DNA of 64,000 bases from Paramyrothecium sp. XJ0827 (GCA_020881915.1 JAJFPB010000011.1:1116001-1180000); one strand, 5' to 3'; shown: positions 45,465 through 56,816, numbered from the stretch's first letter. The notes: a model not told the origin generated them from the letters alone. Program-made: numbers and translations.

Positions 45465-46654
45465 CAGGACTACACTAAACGTCAAGATATGTACGTGCCC
45501 CAAAAAGGAGAGATGGTGGTCCCGCACCAAGCACTCCCAGCTCTAGTCAATCCAAGAATAATGCTACTATGGCAAGCGGGAAAAAGTACACAAACAACAT
45601 AGGGCTACTTAATTGCAATGTACCTATTGTGACAAGACATGGGGCTTCGAACTGCCTAGGAGATAAACTACACCATTGAAATTTTAGCAAGCGTTGGAAG
45701 TTAGATCCTTAGTGCCTCCGCCGACCGGTCTGGAACCCCTCTCGGAAAGGCTGTTACAATCCATTTCGTCAATCCGCCTTTGTGCATTATATCCAAAGTT
45801 TTGTGGCGTTGCGGTTTCATTTAGCATACATAGGCTTGTTGCTAGCACACACACACACACACGGAGTCTATTACGCCCGATGACTTGCGCCAGAAGGGCC
45901 ACTATCAGCTGTCTACATTATCCCTTCCACCATTATGTCCTAATCCCTAGGTAAACATAAACAACGATACTAACCATGACTGTGATGACTGAGCGACCCG
46001 GGAGTAGAATGGCAATAGCACCGGGTTATCATCCCACATTATTCCTTTTTATATTCCGTTTTTAGATGTCTTACAGCCAACAGACACACGTGGCATGACA
46101 AGCGTATAGTGGCTTGGCTTAAGTAGGACCATTTTGAAGCCAGTTAGACATCGACGATTCTCAAGCGCCGGGGGTGCCTCTTTAAGAACCGACCGAAGCT
46201 TCAAGCCACTCGGGTCAGTGGCCCCTACCTTCCTGCTCAATGTAGTCGACATACGTCAGATTTGTCTGGGTACCTAGGTAGCTGTATTATTAACGCCGTT
46301 GTCAAATCAGCTCTAGTTCGACAGCGAATTGCCAAATTGTTCACTAAAGTTGGTTTGTGATGCAAGTGGAATCGGGGCCAATACAGATTCAGGACTAAAT
46401 AGCATCCGAAGTCGTGGCAAGATTGTCAAAGAAAAGAATGATCAAGCCGTCTATTTAAATGCAACATTCACTCGCGTCCGTCACTGAGTTTCCAGGCCCA
46501 CGTTGCAATCCCAACCCAACATACTTGATACTTCACCCTGATTGTTCTCTTCTATCCATAACTCGCGATTAGTTGTTTCCAACGCCTCGAAGCATACATC
46601 TCTTTCAATCAACTTGATTTAGATTTTTTAACTTCCTGAATATTAAAGTCGAGC
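45465..46654. other. No gene recognised; promoter of secreted repeat protein
   Basis: A (CA)n microsatellite at 45846-45861 and short frames only. The last ~200 bp are presumably the promoter and 5' UTR of the 46655 gene (C/T-rich at 46490-46620). Confidence 0.45.
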
Positions 46655-47404
46655 ATGAAATTCACCCCCGCAATTTGCGCTGCCATTTTATACTTTCCAG
46701 CTGTCTTTGCTGCTCTGGCCGATCCCGTCGCGAAAGATCTCGAAAGTCGAACCAACAAAATGCCAAACGAGATGTACATCAGGGCGGGCAATAGCGGATT
46801 GGGCGAAGATGGCGAGCCAGGCTGGGGAACAGCGGGAGGCAAGGGCTGGAGCAGCGACGGAGGCAAGGGCTGGGGCAGCGACGGAAGCAAGGGCTGGGGC
46901 AGCGACGGAAGCAAGGGCTGGGGCACCGACGGAAGCAAGGGCTGGGGCAGCGACGGAAGCAAGGGCTGGGGCACCGACGGAAGCAAGGGCTGGGGCACCG
47001 ACGGAAGCAAGGGCTGGGGCACCGACGGAGGCAAGGGCTGGGGCACCGACGGAGGCAAGGGCTGGGTCACCGACGGAGATACAAGTGGCGTAGATGGACA
47101 TGAGGGAAGAGGATATGGAGGCAACGGAGGAGGTGGTGGAGGCCAAGGGCATAGTGACGGAGGCCAGGGAGGTAACGAAGGACGAGGCGGTAAAGGTAAA
47201 GGACACGGTGGTGGAGGTCAAGGAGGCAAGGACGGAAACCAAGGCGGTAGCCAAGATGGCAAGGACGGAGCTGGCCCTGGAGGAGGTAAGGGTGGTGTCG
47301 GCCGCGGCGGCTCAGGTGGTCATGGAGGTTCTGGCTCGGGTGGTAACGGTGGCTCGGGTGGCTATGGCAAAGGTGGCAGTGGTGGTGATTGTGGACACTG
47401 GTAA
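46655..47404 (+). CDS. Secreted glycine-rich tandem-repeat protein
   Basis: 249 residues, single exon. A signal peptide (MKFTPAICAAILYFPAVFAA) is followed by a short spacer (DPVAKDLESRTNKMPNEMYI). Then come 11 tandem copies of an 8-residue unit, GWG[ST]DG[SG]K, with small changes in the first two and the last. A long Gly/Lys/Asp/His-rich tail (GGGGQGHSDGG, HGGSGSGGNGGSGGYGKG) ends in GDCGHW. The regular Trp-Gly/Lys pattern suggests an exported structural, wall-associated or effector-type protein. The repeats lack dibasic (KR/RR) sites, so classic Kex2 release of repeats is not indicated, though single Lys residues recur. The long antisense frames here are codon-bias shadows. Confidence 0.75.
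   Translation: MKFTPAICAAILYFPAVFAALADPVAKDLESRTNKMPNEMYIRAGNSGLGEDGEPGWGTAGGKGWSSDGGKGWGSDGSKGWGSDGSKGWGTDGSKGWGSDGSKGWGTDGSKGWGTDGSKGWGTDGGKGWGTDGGKGWVTDGDTSGVDGHEGRGYGGNGGGGGGQGHSDGGQGGNEGRGGKGKGHGGGGQGGKDGNQGGSQDGKDGAGPGGGKGGVGRGGSGGHGGSGSGGNGGSGGYGKGGSGGDCGHW
46820..47090 (+). repeat. 24-bp tandem repeat inside secreted protein gene
   Basis: Eleven units of 24 bp of the type GGCTGGGGCACCGACGGAAG plus CAAG, differing mainly at AGC/ACC and AGC/GGC codons. Units 3-8 are almost identical, indicating recent expansion. Confidence 0.85.
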
Positions 47405-49512
47405 GGACCAGTAGTGACGCTTTGGCCAAGTTATTGCCGATAATACTATTATTTTGGAAAGGATTAAGAAAGGCAGGATATAAGAATTCATTGAACTATG
47501 CAACTGTAAGAATTAAAATTGAATCTCTGTCCACAGGCTTGTTCGCATCGTGCGCTACATCCAGATCAAATTAAAGTATTTATTCCTGGGGTTCATGCTT
47601 CTAATGGCAACAAGCTGTTGTATGATTGATAGATTTTATCTAGTCGTCAGCTGGAGGATTCACCAGCTGGAAACAAGTTCGCTATGGAGAGGTTCCAAGC
47701 CATATATGTCCGTGTCGATGACTGTTCGCCCTTGCAGCGAAGGATCGCGCTTCAGATGCTGAATAGCTTATCGAACTACTCCGTCACGTGGATCGTTGCT
47801 TTCTTCGGAAAAGAAAAAAATTGCTTGCTTGGAAACAATTACACGACTGCACTGATTCGTAAAGGCAAATTCAGGTTGTTCACGGCTTGCAACCCAACCC
47901 GCTAGAAGCGGAGAGGCATGCGATGTGGTACTCTTGTTCGCAAATAGGAGAAGCACTTTAGTGCCAGAATGAATCCGTATGCTTCGCAGCACTATCCAGT
48001 AGATGTCTTGTCAGCAATGTGTCTAATTATCGCCCGACCTCGACGACTATGAAGCCCTCAATCTCTCGAGACCTCGAACAAAGGCATAAGGAAGACATGA
48101 AATTTGAGCTTTCTGGTTACTACATGGCGGAAAATAATTCTCGCCATCAATTCGGTAAACTTGAGCCCCTAATAGAGGAAAAGTGCCGACAACTTGAAGG
48201 CCGTATATCTGGAACCCTAATGGTCATTTGACTACTAAGCATAAAATATTGGCCAAAGAAAACAAGGTCTTGGATCCATTCTTACCAATGCTAGGGAACC
48301 CTACAGCAACATTCCAGACCTCGGATTTGTTAAGTTTCAAAGTACCTTGCATCATTGATGCTTGATATCCAAGTGAAAGCAAGGTGAAGTCTGATATCAC
48401 TATTTAGACAACAACGAAAGATTGACTAGGAACCCTATCGTCTCACAAAAGACAGACACAAGTTGGGCACAACGGACAATGCCTGCACCATGGATCACTG
48501 GTGTCGTGGGCTGTTACTTGGCCACATTTTTCGACCACGGCCAATGGCATCATGGTGCCACTGCAGTTCCTCAGCTACCATAATGCAAAGTCAACACGTG
48601 TGTTTTGGTAGCAAGTCTTTAATGCAGTTAGCTCGGGGGGCCGTATGCTCGTCGGGTCAGACTGGAAAAGCAAACAGATGTTATTATCTTCTACAAAGTT
48701 CTCGATAGAAGAACGCTGATTGGAAACTAAGGACTTGCTTTCATTGAGCTGGATCATTCCTCATGTATACACCGCTAAAGAAAGAGGTAAAGGACTCGCG
48801 AGGACAAAGTTGGACAGCTGACGGTGGAAGCAGAACGCGCTGCAGTGCTTCATGTATAATCACAAGGCCCAAAGAACTACCCCATCACCTGATCAGCTTA
48901 CCAACATCTATTCGTCACAATTATCTTCTAGAAACCAAGTCCAATGATTGCATCGTAGTTGCTACTCAACTTGCTTAACCAACGATGGAAGTTCGAGATT
49001 AATACAGCACCTTTATCCCCAATGTAACCCTCCCCAGAAAATAAGGTTGAGAAAATGGGCCATTTTTGTTGTTTTTGGTTACGAATACCATAAAATAATG
49101 CAAGTTTAAGACCCTGTGCCAAAACCGTGGTACTTAAGTCTTTTCCACTTTGAGTCCGGCGCAACGTTGGTCAACCACTTCTATAAACTATCGTGATTGA
49201 GCCATTGTAATGCTCTGCATGTCCCATTGATTCGCGGTGTGGAGATTGGAAAAACCTTGATTTCTGAGTGAGATCTAGTGTCGACTCTTTGTCCTTGCAT
49301 ACGCCATCGTGTAAACGGTAATAATGTGCCATCATTAAACCTGCCTCGGATGCATGGTTGAATAAACGTATCCTTGTGGGCTGTATTAATCGGAAACCGC
49401 CTCCATTCATCCTAGATATCTTCTAGGTATTTTATACATTTGTTAGTTGGCCCTACATGTTCAGCCATTTTTAGGCTTCGCGAAGAGGGCTCCATATGTT
49501 AAAATACAAATG
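47405..49512. other. No gene recognised (2.1 kb)
   Basis: Scattered frames of 60-80 residues, none with a family pattern or splice-consistent neighbour. A 70-residue plus-strand frame at 48019-48231 (HKEDMKFELSGYYMAENNSR) is the most protein-like, but I cannot support it. Confidence 0.4.
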
Positions 49513-49567
49513 ACGTATATGATAAGCGAGTGTCACAGACAAGCGAGTGTCACAAAATCCCTCATCC

Positions 49568-52500
49568 CAGTGAAGTAAATAGTGTGGCCGTAAATAAGAC
49601 AATATCATATTCAATATCGTATTGCCTGCACGGTATAAAAATACCGTGCAGTGCAAGCAACACCGGAAACCGTGCAATACAGTGCATGGTCGTTCAAATA
49701 TCGTATAAATATGATATCAAATATAGTGCAAGTACTATGTAATACGAGTAGTACGAGGATTCTCCCCATATATGAAGCATTATGAAGATCCCAATTTACA
49801 GGACTTTTTACTAACGAAGTGTAACCTGGTTGATCTGCACTCGGTTGATTGCCGATAGTAATAACGCCACCAAATAAAGGCCTCGTCACAAACTCCTGAG
49901 TGTTTGAGTGAGTATGTAACAAGCTCGCCAGCTCTCCGAGAGCTTTCAGTTCTTCTTTTCTTCAATGCAATCAATTTGTTGGTTTCCAAGCATGCTTCTG
50001 GACGAATAAGGCCTATGCCCCTGACATGAAGCGTGTCAGCTCCTGAACTTTTCCCTACTTCCTCAACAAGTCTTATCCTACGAAATAATGGCTTCTCAGC
50101 GCTCAGGCATTAGCGCTTCCTTCACGGCTACATCATCCCAGACTTCCCTAGCCCCTGGTTCGTCGGTTATCAGCGACAACGGAGATTCTGATGTCGGAGA
50201 GACATCTATTTCGCCGTTGTTAACCTCTCAATTTAAGAAGAAGAAGCGTACGTCGAAGATATGGGATCATACGCCCTTCGGAAGGAATCAGATCGTCCGT
50301 AATACGGAAGGTCAGATTATATGGCGTTGCAAGTACTGTAAAGGGAAGCCTGCCGAATATCTCGAAAATGGAGGCACGGCACACATCTACAAGCACCTTA
50401 AATCTCACACTACTCTCGATATATTAACGCCTAATGAAGAAAGGGCTGCTAAAACAAGGAATCACCTTGAGGAAGCCTTCTCACGGATGTCTCAGAACAC
50501 GAATCCCCTCAAACGCCGTCGACACGATGACGAAACGACAGATCTTGACGCTGATAAGTTTGAGCAACTGTATGTAGAGTGGATTGCAGACTGCGGGATT
50601 GCACTTCGTATAGCAACAAGAGAAAGCTTTCGAGCGTAAGTGCTCTAATACACTTAATATTAATGGTTCATATACTAATCTTATGCCCTTTTAGCTTGCT
50701 CAAATTCCTCAATCCTGGAGTCCTCTCGATTTTACCTACATCACATCAAACGATTCGCGAGTGGGTGATGCGAACGTTTGAGACGCAAAAGCGACGTATA
50801 CGACAAGTTCTCCAATCAGCTATCTCGAGAATACACTTCACCGTCGATATATGGTCCTCTCCAAATAAGCTTGGTATCCTTGGTATTGTTGCACACTTCA
50901 TTGATAGCAACGGCGAGCTGGTTTCATATTGTGTCGCTTTACGAGAGGTACACGGCAAGCATTCAGGAGAGAATCAGGCCCATATTGTGATGAATGTCGT
51001 CGAGGACTACGGAATTGTCACCCAGATTGGATACTTTGTTTCAGACAATGCAGACTCGAATGATACGTTGATGAATTCTCTACAGAAATGCATGCCTCTA
51101 TCAACTTATTGAGAGAATAATACTAATGATTAATAGTGTTGAACGAGAGGCACAATATCATATACGACGCGAAACATCACCGCCTTCGTTGTAACGGTCA
51201 TACCATCAATCTAGCGGCTCATGCGTTTATGTTCCCAAAAACCGCACCCGACGAAGCCCCTACGAAAAACCAGGTTAAAAAGGACACTACGAGCGAATAT
51301 ATCAAGCCTTCAGACGCTGATATATTGAAGTGGAGGAAGGCTGGTCCTCTTGGCAAGCTCCACAACATCGTTGTCTTTATCCGATGTAGTCCACAACGGA
51401 TACAGAGGTTTAAGGAGATCAGTGAGAAAAAGGGTCTTCTTCGTGACAACGATACAAGATGGAACTCAAAGTACTACATGATTGAGAGAGCCATTGAGCT
51501 CGCAGATCAAATTGATTACTATTGCTCAAAGGAGAAGGACCTTAAGCTTGATTCGCGTATGCTATATATCCAATTGAGAGGACAACACTAATAGTTTCTA
51601 GTTTCCGAACAAGACTGGGCTGAGCTGAAAAAATTTGCAACTTCCTCAAGTCATTCACCGATGCCACCAAGGCTGCAGAAGGTCACGCGCATACAATCGA
51701 TCGAACGCTACCCATAATGGACTTCCTGCTTAGCGAATTTGAGGCTGCACGAATCGAGTACGCAGATGACGCTTTTATGACGCCTTGTATTGATGCTGGA
51801 TGGGCGAAACTCGACGCATATTACACTCTTACAGAGCGGTCACCTGCTTATGTTGCAGCTATTGTCCTCAGCCCTCATCGAAAGTGGCACTACTTTGACA
51901 CCGCCTGGGAGGAACATCCTGAGTGGATTGAGAGCAATAAGACTGCCGTAGAAGATCTCTGGAAGTCTCGTTACGCACCAGTCGCCAAGTCAGCGGAGTC
52001 GTCGACCCAGTCCTTGGTTGAAAAGCCACTAGTGAAGAACTCGTTTCTTGCATGGGAAGACGAACATGAGGATCCCGAGCTTCCTACCCTATTTGACGAG
52101 TATCAGAACTATATATCAGCCCCAAGAATCAAAGTCAAGGATGTACGAAGGTGGTGGCTTGAGGATACACAACAAACGCTCTATCCAAACCTTTCCAAAA
52201 TGGCGCTCGATCTTTTGTCAATTCCTGCGATGTCTGCTGAGCCAGAACGTCTCTTCTCTGATACAAAAATCACCCTCCAAGATCGCAGGAACAGGTTAGG
52301 GATTGATATAATTGAGGCAATTGAGTGCATAAAGTCCTGGTCGAAGACTCACAAATTGGCTTGGGTTGACGACGTTGAGCTTGTCTTGGATACAGCTATC
52401 ATTGGAGAAGAGGAACAGCAGGGGTCTTCTAACATTATACCTGATATTACGAGCAATAGATAGTATGCAAACAATTCAAACTCATAATGCTCGAATCTGT

Positions 52501-52927
52501 GAAGTTTTCTTTTGACCTCTAGATCTACCTACTTCATTCTCACACCTAAGCAATAGGAGTGACGTTAAATTAGTCAATTATGTAGCTTAAGTAAACCCTT
52601 AACATACGCGAGCGAGGTCTAGGAAAACGTTTTCCCGAGCGTTCTCGCTATCTGGCAATAGTATAATCTTATATGTTGGCTGTGAATGGCTTCATCTTGT
52701 TAGGGTCCGTGAGACTATCTTGAGCCTCAACCTTACTCAATTTGGTTAGTTTTATGCTTAGGCCATGCGGCTCTTCGCACGCCGTGCGATATGATATTAC
52801 GATACGATATTGCTTAAATATAGTGGAATACCGTATACCGTGCAGTGCACCGAATTCCTAAACAATCCAGTGCAGTGTGGCGTTGAAAAAATATCGTATA
52901 CCGTATTTTGCACTATTTACTTCACTG
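49568..52927 (+). mobile_element. hAT transposon (hAT-1), full length, nested in P4
   Basis: 3360 bp with perfect 17-bp inverted ends CAGTGAAGTAAATAGTG and an exact 8-bp target duplication CCTCATCC (49560-49567, 52928-52935). Contains one transposase gene on the plus strand. It is the parent type of the deleted copy at 1752-2612. Confidence 0.97.
50088..52463 (+). CDS. hAT-1 transposase (multi-exon; one-base deletion near 51630)
   Basis: Exon 1, 50088-50635, has a BED zinc finger (WRCKYCKGKPAEYLENGG ... IYKHLKSH). Intron GTAAGT...TTTAG. Exon 2, 50695-51089, has RIHFTVDIWSSPNKLGIL and FVSDNADSNDTLMNSLQ. Then a possible GC-AG intron (GCATGC...TAATAG). Exon 3, 51137-51556, has RLRCNGHTINLAAHAFMF and DNDTRWNSKYYMIERA. 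Intron GTATGC...TTCTAG. Exon 4 begins SEQDWAELKK, but an A6 run at 51628-51633 seems one base short. The frame then resumes as ICNFLKSFTDATKAAEG and continues through 51717-52463 with the dimerisation domain (LSKMALDLLSIPAMSAEPER). hAT enzymes excise and insert the element with 8-bp duplications. The apparent deletion would block the full-length product. Confidence 0.85.
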
Positions 52928-52977
52928 CCTCATCCTACATCCTTACCGAAAGATCAAATGATTCACCACAATTAAAG

Positions 52978-54643
52978 ATGTCAATCTCGAATAACGAAGC
53001 TAATATCAATCTTGCACTTCAAGCCCTTCAAAAGGACCCAAAATTAAGCATCCGACGCGCTGCATCTATCTATAATATCTGTTACCAAACCCTAGGCCGG
53101 CGCCAAAGAGGCATTCAATCCAGACGCAATACTATGGCTAATTCGCGTAAGCTATCTGATCTTGAGGAACAGACGATAGTTCAATATATCCTTGATCTAG
53201 ATACGCGAGGGTTTTCTCCCCGGCTTTGTGGTGTTGAAAATATGGCTAATCGACTGCTTACTGAACGCGATGCGTCCCCAGTTGGGCAACGCTGGGCTAC
53301 AAACTTCATTAGGCGGCAACCAGAGCTCAAGACGCGTTTCTTTCGGAGATATGACTACCAGAGAGCCAAATGCGAAGACCCAGCTATTATAAATGCGTGG
53401 TTCTTGCTTGTAGCGAACATAATCACGAAGTACGGTATAAGATCAAATGATACGTACAACTTTGATGAGACAGGCTTTATGATGGGCGTTATTGCAAGCG
53501 GTATGGTCGTTACAGGCACAGAGAGACGTGCAAACCCTAAAAAGGTTCAGCCTGGAAACCGTGAATGGGTTACTACGATCGAATCAGTCAATGCAGAAGG
53601 GTGGGCGCTGCCGCCGTTCATTATCGTTGCAGGCCAATATCACCTCTCTAGCTGGTATCGAGAAAGCAACCTCCCGGCCGATTGGGCTATTGCAACTACT
53701 AAAAATGGCTGGACAGATAACGAGACGGGCCTCGAGTGGCTAAAGCACTTCAATCAACATACGATCAAAAGATCAAATGGTGCCTATCGTCTCCTAGTCC
53801 TTGATGGGCACGAGAGGCCACCATTCGGTCCCTTTTGAGGAATACTGCAAGGAGAATAAGATTATTACACTATGCATGCCACCTCATTCATCTCACCTAC
53901 TCCAGCCACTTGATGTAGGTTGCTTTGGGCCGCTTAAAAAAGCATATGGGCGAGAAATAGAGCAATTGATCAAATGCTCTATAACACACATTTCCAAGAC
54001 CGAGTTCTTCCCAGCGTTTTATGCCGCACACCAAGCCACTATGACGGAAAGCAATATCAAGGGAGGCTTCCGAGGGGCCGGGCTTGTTCCTTTGAATGCA
54101 GACTATGTGATCTCGAAGCTTGATATTCAATTACGAACTCCAACGCCGCCAGTGGGTGAGCCAGCTCTTCCTGCCCCTTGGGTCTCGAAGACCCCAAAGA
54201 CTGTTAGGGAAAGCGAATCTCAATCTGAATACCTTAAAAGACGAATTGAAAGACATCAAAGCAGCTCCCCAGCATCAATCATTGAGGCTTTAAAGTCAAT
54301 GACCAAGGGTTTAAAGGGCACAATGCATGAGATGACATTATTGAGGGCTGAGGTCAAGGATCTTCGAGAGGCAAATGCAATACTAAGCCGGCGCCGGAAG
54401 GAAAAAAAGAAACGGCTACGTAATGGAGGGACGATGACTATAGATGAAGGTCAGGCATTAATTGATCAAATTGAGGTAGATAGTCAGGTAGTGGCCGAAT
54501 CGTCGAGAAGAGGCGGTCAAGGGAGGTCATCGCAATCGAGGCTGAGACGCTGTGGCATTTGCGGCAAGACTGGGCATAATGCACGAACATGCAAGGCAGA
54601 GATAGAGGTCTCTGGGCAAGAGTATAGCATTAGTTTCAATTGA
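52978..54643 (+). pseudogene. P4 transposase, frameshifted
   Basis: ATG at 52978; psq HTH with recognition segment NICYQTLGRRQRGIQSRRN. DDE core with FDETGFMMG, then an extra G near 53814 (GAGAGGCC versus GAGAGCC in P1) shifts the frame inside LVLDGHES. The rest is read in the 53801-54643 frame with LLQPLDVGCFGPLKKAYG, the basic coil and the CCHC knuckle (CGICGKTGHNARTC). A second small deletion removes the normal stop after QEYS, adding ISFN. Confidence 0.92.
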
Positions 54644-54739
54644 TCAAATGGTTCGTTGTGTTTTTATTAAGGTATCTATCTTGAGGGTTGGGTTTTTTGT
54701 GACACTCGCTTGTCTGTGACACTCGCTTATCATATACGT

Positions 54740-55094
54740 TATACAAGCTTTAGATGCTTATATTGTAAGACCCCGCTCAACCTCGAAGCAACGACTCTCT
54801 GCACGCGATGGGAATAGCCTTTGGCAACGGATACCATTGATCCATGGATAAGCGCTCCACCCCGTCCGCCAATCACGGCCCAGCATCCAGTCGCGCGGCA
54901 AAACCTCAGGTGGCAAGCTGGTGGTATTAGGTGGATCCCTGGTATTAGGGGGTTTGACACTTGTCGCAGGTGTCTATCGCTTGTCGACCAGTGCTCAGCT
55001 TACCGGAGCTCTCACCCTCAGCAGGCAAGGCTCTTCGAACGGTGTCTGAATCTTCCAAATAGGCTCAACTCTGACCACTGCATCCGCTGCTTCA
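54740..55094. other. No gene recognised
   Basis: Unassigned stretch between P4 and the permease remnant; short frames only. Confidence 0.4.
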
Positions 55095-56095
55095 GTGAAC
55101 CTTATCAACGGCGCCTTGCCCTGTAATGTCTTCTGGCAAGTGGGGCCTTCGACTACCATCGGCACCGCAACTACTTTTGTTGGCAGCGTCTTGGCCCTCA
55201 CGTTCATCACCATGAACTCTGGCGCGAGTTCCAACGGAGACCTATATGCCCGGAACGGTGCTGTAACTTTGGACAATAATAGGGTTAGAGGCGCTCCTTT
55301 GTCCCGAGTAAGGCTCAGGTCGCGCTGGGAGCAATGAAACATCTCCCGAGGCACCTGGGCTCCCCAAACAACCCTTCCAATTTAGCAACATCCTCAGTTT
55401 CGCTGCCGACGCGTGGGGAAGATCTTTTCTGACCAAGATTTATAAAGCTAGCTGTGGGTTGCTACAGCCACATCACCAGACTCTGCATGATGCTAATAAA
55501 TTGAACTTAGTTGCTTTCAGCATCACTGCCCGTTTCAGCATCTTCATTGCCATTTTGGTAAGCCAGAAAGACAAGAGATCGGCCAGCTTCGTTTGGACCA
55601 GCTTCATCAACAACACTGGATGGCCCGATGGACTTGCCCCCCTGATCACACCGAGCGGGCCTACAGTCATGTACTGCCCCATTGACGGCGTCGTTCACCT
55701 CGTCGAAGATACCAAGCGACCTAGAAGCGTGATCCCAAAGGCAATTTCAACCGCCCTGCTTTGTCTTTCGTATGTGCGACGGCCTTTGGAGTCGGTATCA
55801 CTTATTGCATCTCCGACCTCTTGCATCGCGCACTGAATTTCCGGCTTTTGAGATCTGGAAACAAGACATGAACTCAGATGCGTGGGCTGTATTCTTTCTA
55901 ACGTTCCTTCTAATCATGGTTCCAGCCAGCACCTTTAGCGTGACTCAGATTGTCTCCAGAATGAACTGGAGTTTCGCTAACGATAAAGCTCTATTGTTTT
56001 CCAACTATCTGAGTGCTGTCAGCACAAAGGACAAAGCCCCTCTCAGAGCTCTGCTCTTCAATGCATTCTTAGTATTTCTGATTGGCTGTTTATAA
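55095..56095 (+). pseudogene. Amino-acid/choline permease (APC family) remnant
   Basis: Recognisable pieces in several frames: possibly SVNLINGALPCNVFWQVGPS (55095 on), then FVWTSFINNTGWPDGLAPLI and DGVVHLVEDTKRPRSVIPKA (55459-55740). After a frameshift near 55765 comes SFVCATAFGVGITYCISDL, then MVPASTFSVTQIVSRMNWSF, LLFSNYLSAVSTKDKAPLRA and LLFNAFLVFLIGCL (55870-56095). These follow the order of fungal GABA/choline-type permeases from about TM5 to TM10. Several transmembrane segments and the termini are missing, so it cannot transport. It is host-gene debris. Confidence 0.75.
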
Positions 56096-56816
56096 TTAGT
56101 TTCTTCCACCGGTAAGAGAGGTCCAACATAACATAGGTAATAGATGCAGAGGAATCGGATATCATTGACCGTGCCCTTCCTACTAGCCGGCTGGTCAACG
56201 GTTATTTATGCTATAGTAATCCAAGGAGGTCAGTGGCGTGCGTGGACAGAGGAGGGGGGGGGGGGATTGAATGTAATGGTGGACGGGGTGAAAGTGCAAG
56301 TAGCGGTGGAGGGAGTGATAATGATAGAGGAGGGAGCGAGGGTGGAGGAGGTGGAAGTGATAGTGGCGGTGGAGGGAGTGATGCTGGAGGAGGAGGAAGT
56401 GATAGTGATAGTGGATGGAGTGATGATCGTTGAGGGGGTGACCGTGCTCGGCGCGGCTGCGTTTGCCTGATTTGTTGACTGCGGCAATCGAGGACGCCAA
56501 AATCTTGCATCATCCAGAGTTATGTAATTTGTCACTGGAGGCGGACATATCGCAACGAAGTAGAGGGGTTATCTTGAAAGTGATTGGGAGAAGATCGATT
56601 GGCTTTTGCTTCTACAAGTATGGGTAGTTGGATATGTTATATAGCCAAATCCGATGCGCCCCTCAGCTAGCCTACCGGCCCCATCAAGCCAGTGCGCTCT
56701 CCATCTGTAAGTGCCTGAGATGCCTGCCTCAATACCCAATCTCGCTCCTGCTGTCCCCAGACATTTCCGTTGGTTGATGGATCGTTGGGCTTAACGTTGC
56801 GACGCTATTGTAAGGT
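56096..56816. repeat. Purine-rich low-complexity tract and spacer
   Basis: 56236-56440 is a G/A/T-rich tract built from GGAGGGAGTGATR and GTGGAGG-type words with a G9 run at its start. It gives long frames in both strands that are not believable proteins. The remainder is unassigned. Confidence 0.55.

Larger units (their letters stand above)
49513..54739 (+). mobile_element. pogo/Fot-like transposon P4 (interrupted by hAT-1)
   Basis: Ends begin ACGTATATGATAAGCG with two tandem 13-bp sites AAGCGAGTGTCAC per end (left 49524-49536, 49541-49553; right 54699-54711, 54716-54728). Right flank is TA; the left flank is TG, a mutated TA. Removing the 3360-bp hAT and one 8-bp duplication leaves exactly 1859 bp, the same length as P1 and P3. 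The hAT sits in the leader between the TIR and the transposase ATG. Confidence 0.95.

Noticed and set aside
46655..47404. RiPP precursor processed by Kex2
   Set aside because: No dibasic sites between units and no tailoring enzyme (such as a DUF3328 protein) in the neighbouring sequence that I could recognise; kept only as a remote alternative.
46609..47429. Long antisense and alternative frames over the secreted repeat gene
   Set aside because: The 24-bp repeat lacks stops in several frames, giving Pro/Ser/Leu or Ala/Gly/Thr repeats. Only the plus frame at 46655 has an ATG with a signal peptide and a normal end.
56195..56535. Pro/Ser/His-rich minus-strand frames and a Gly/Val-rich plus-strand frame
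   Set aside because: They lie in a purine-rich low-complexity tract and have no conserved segment.
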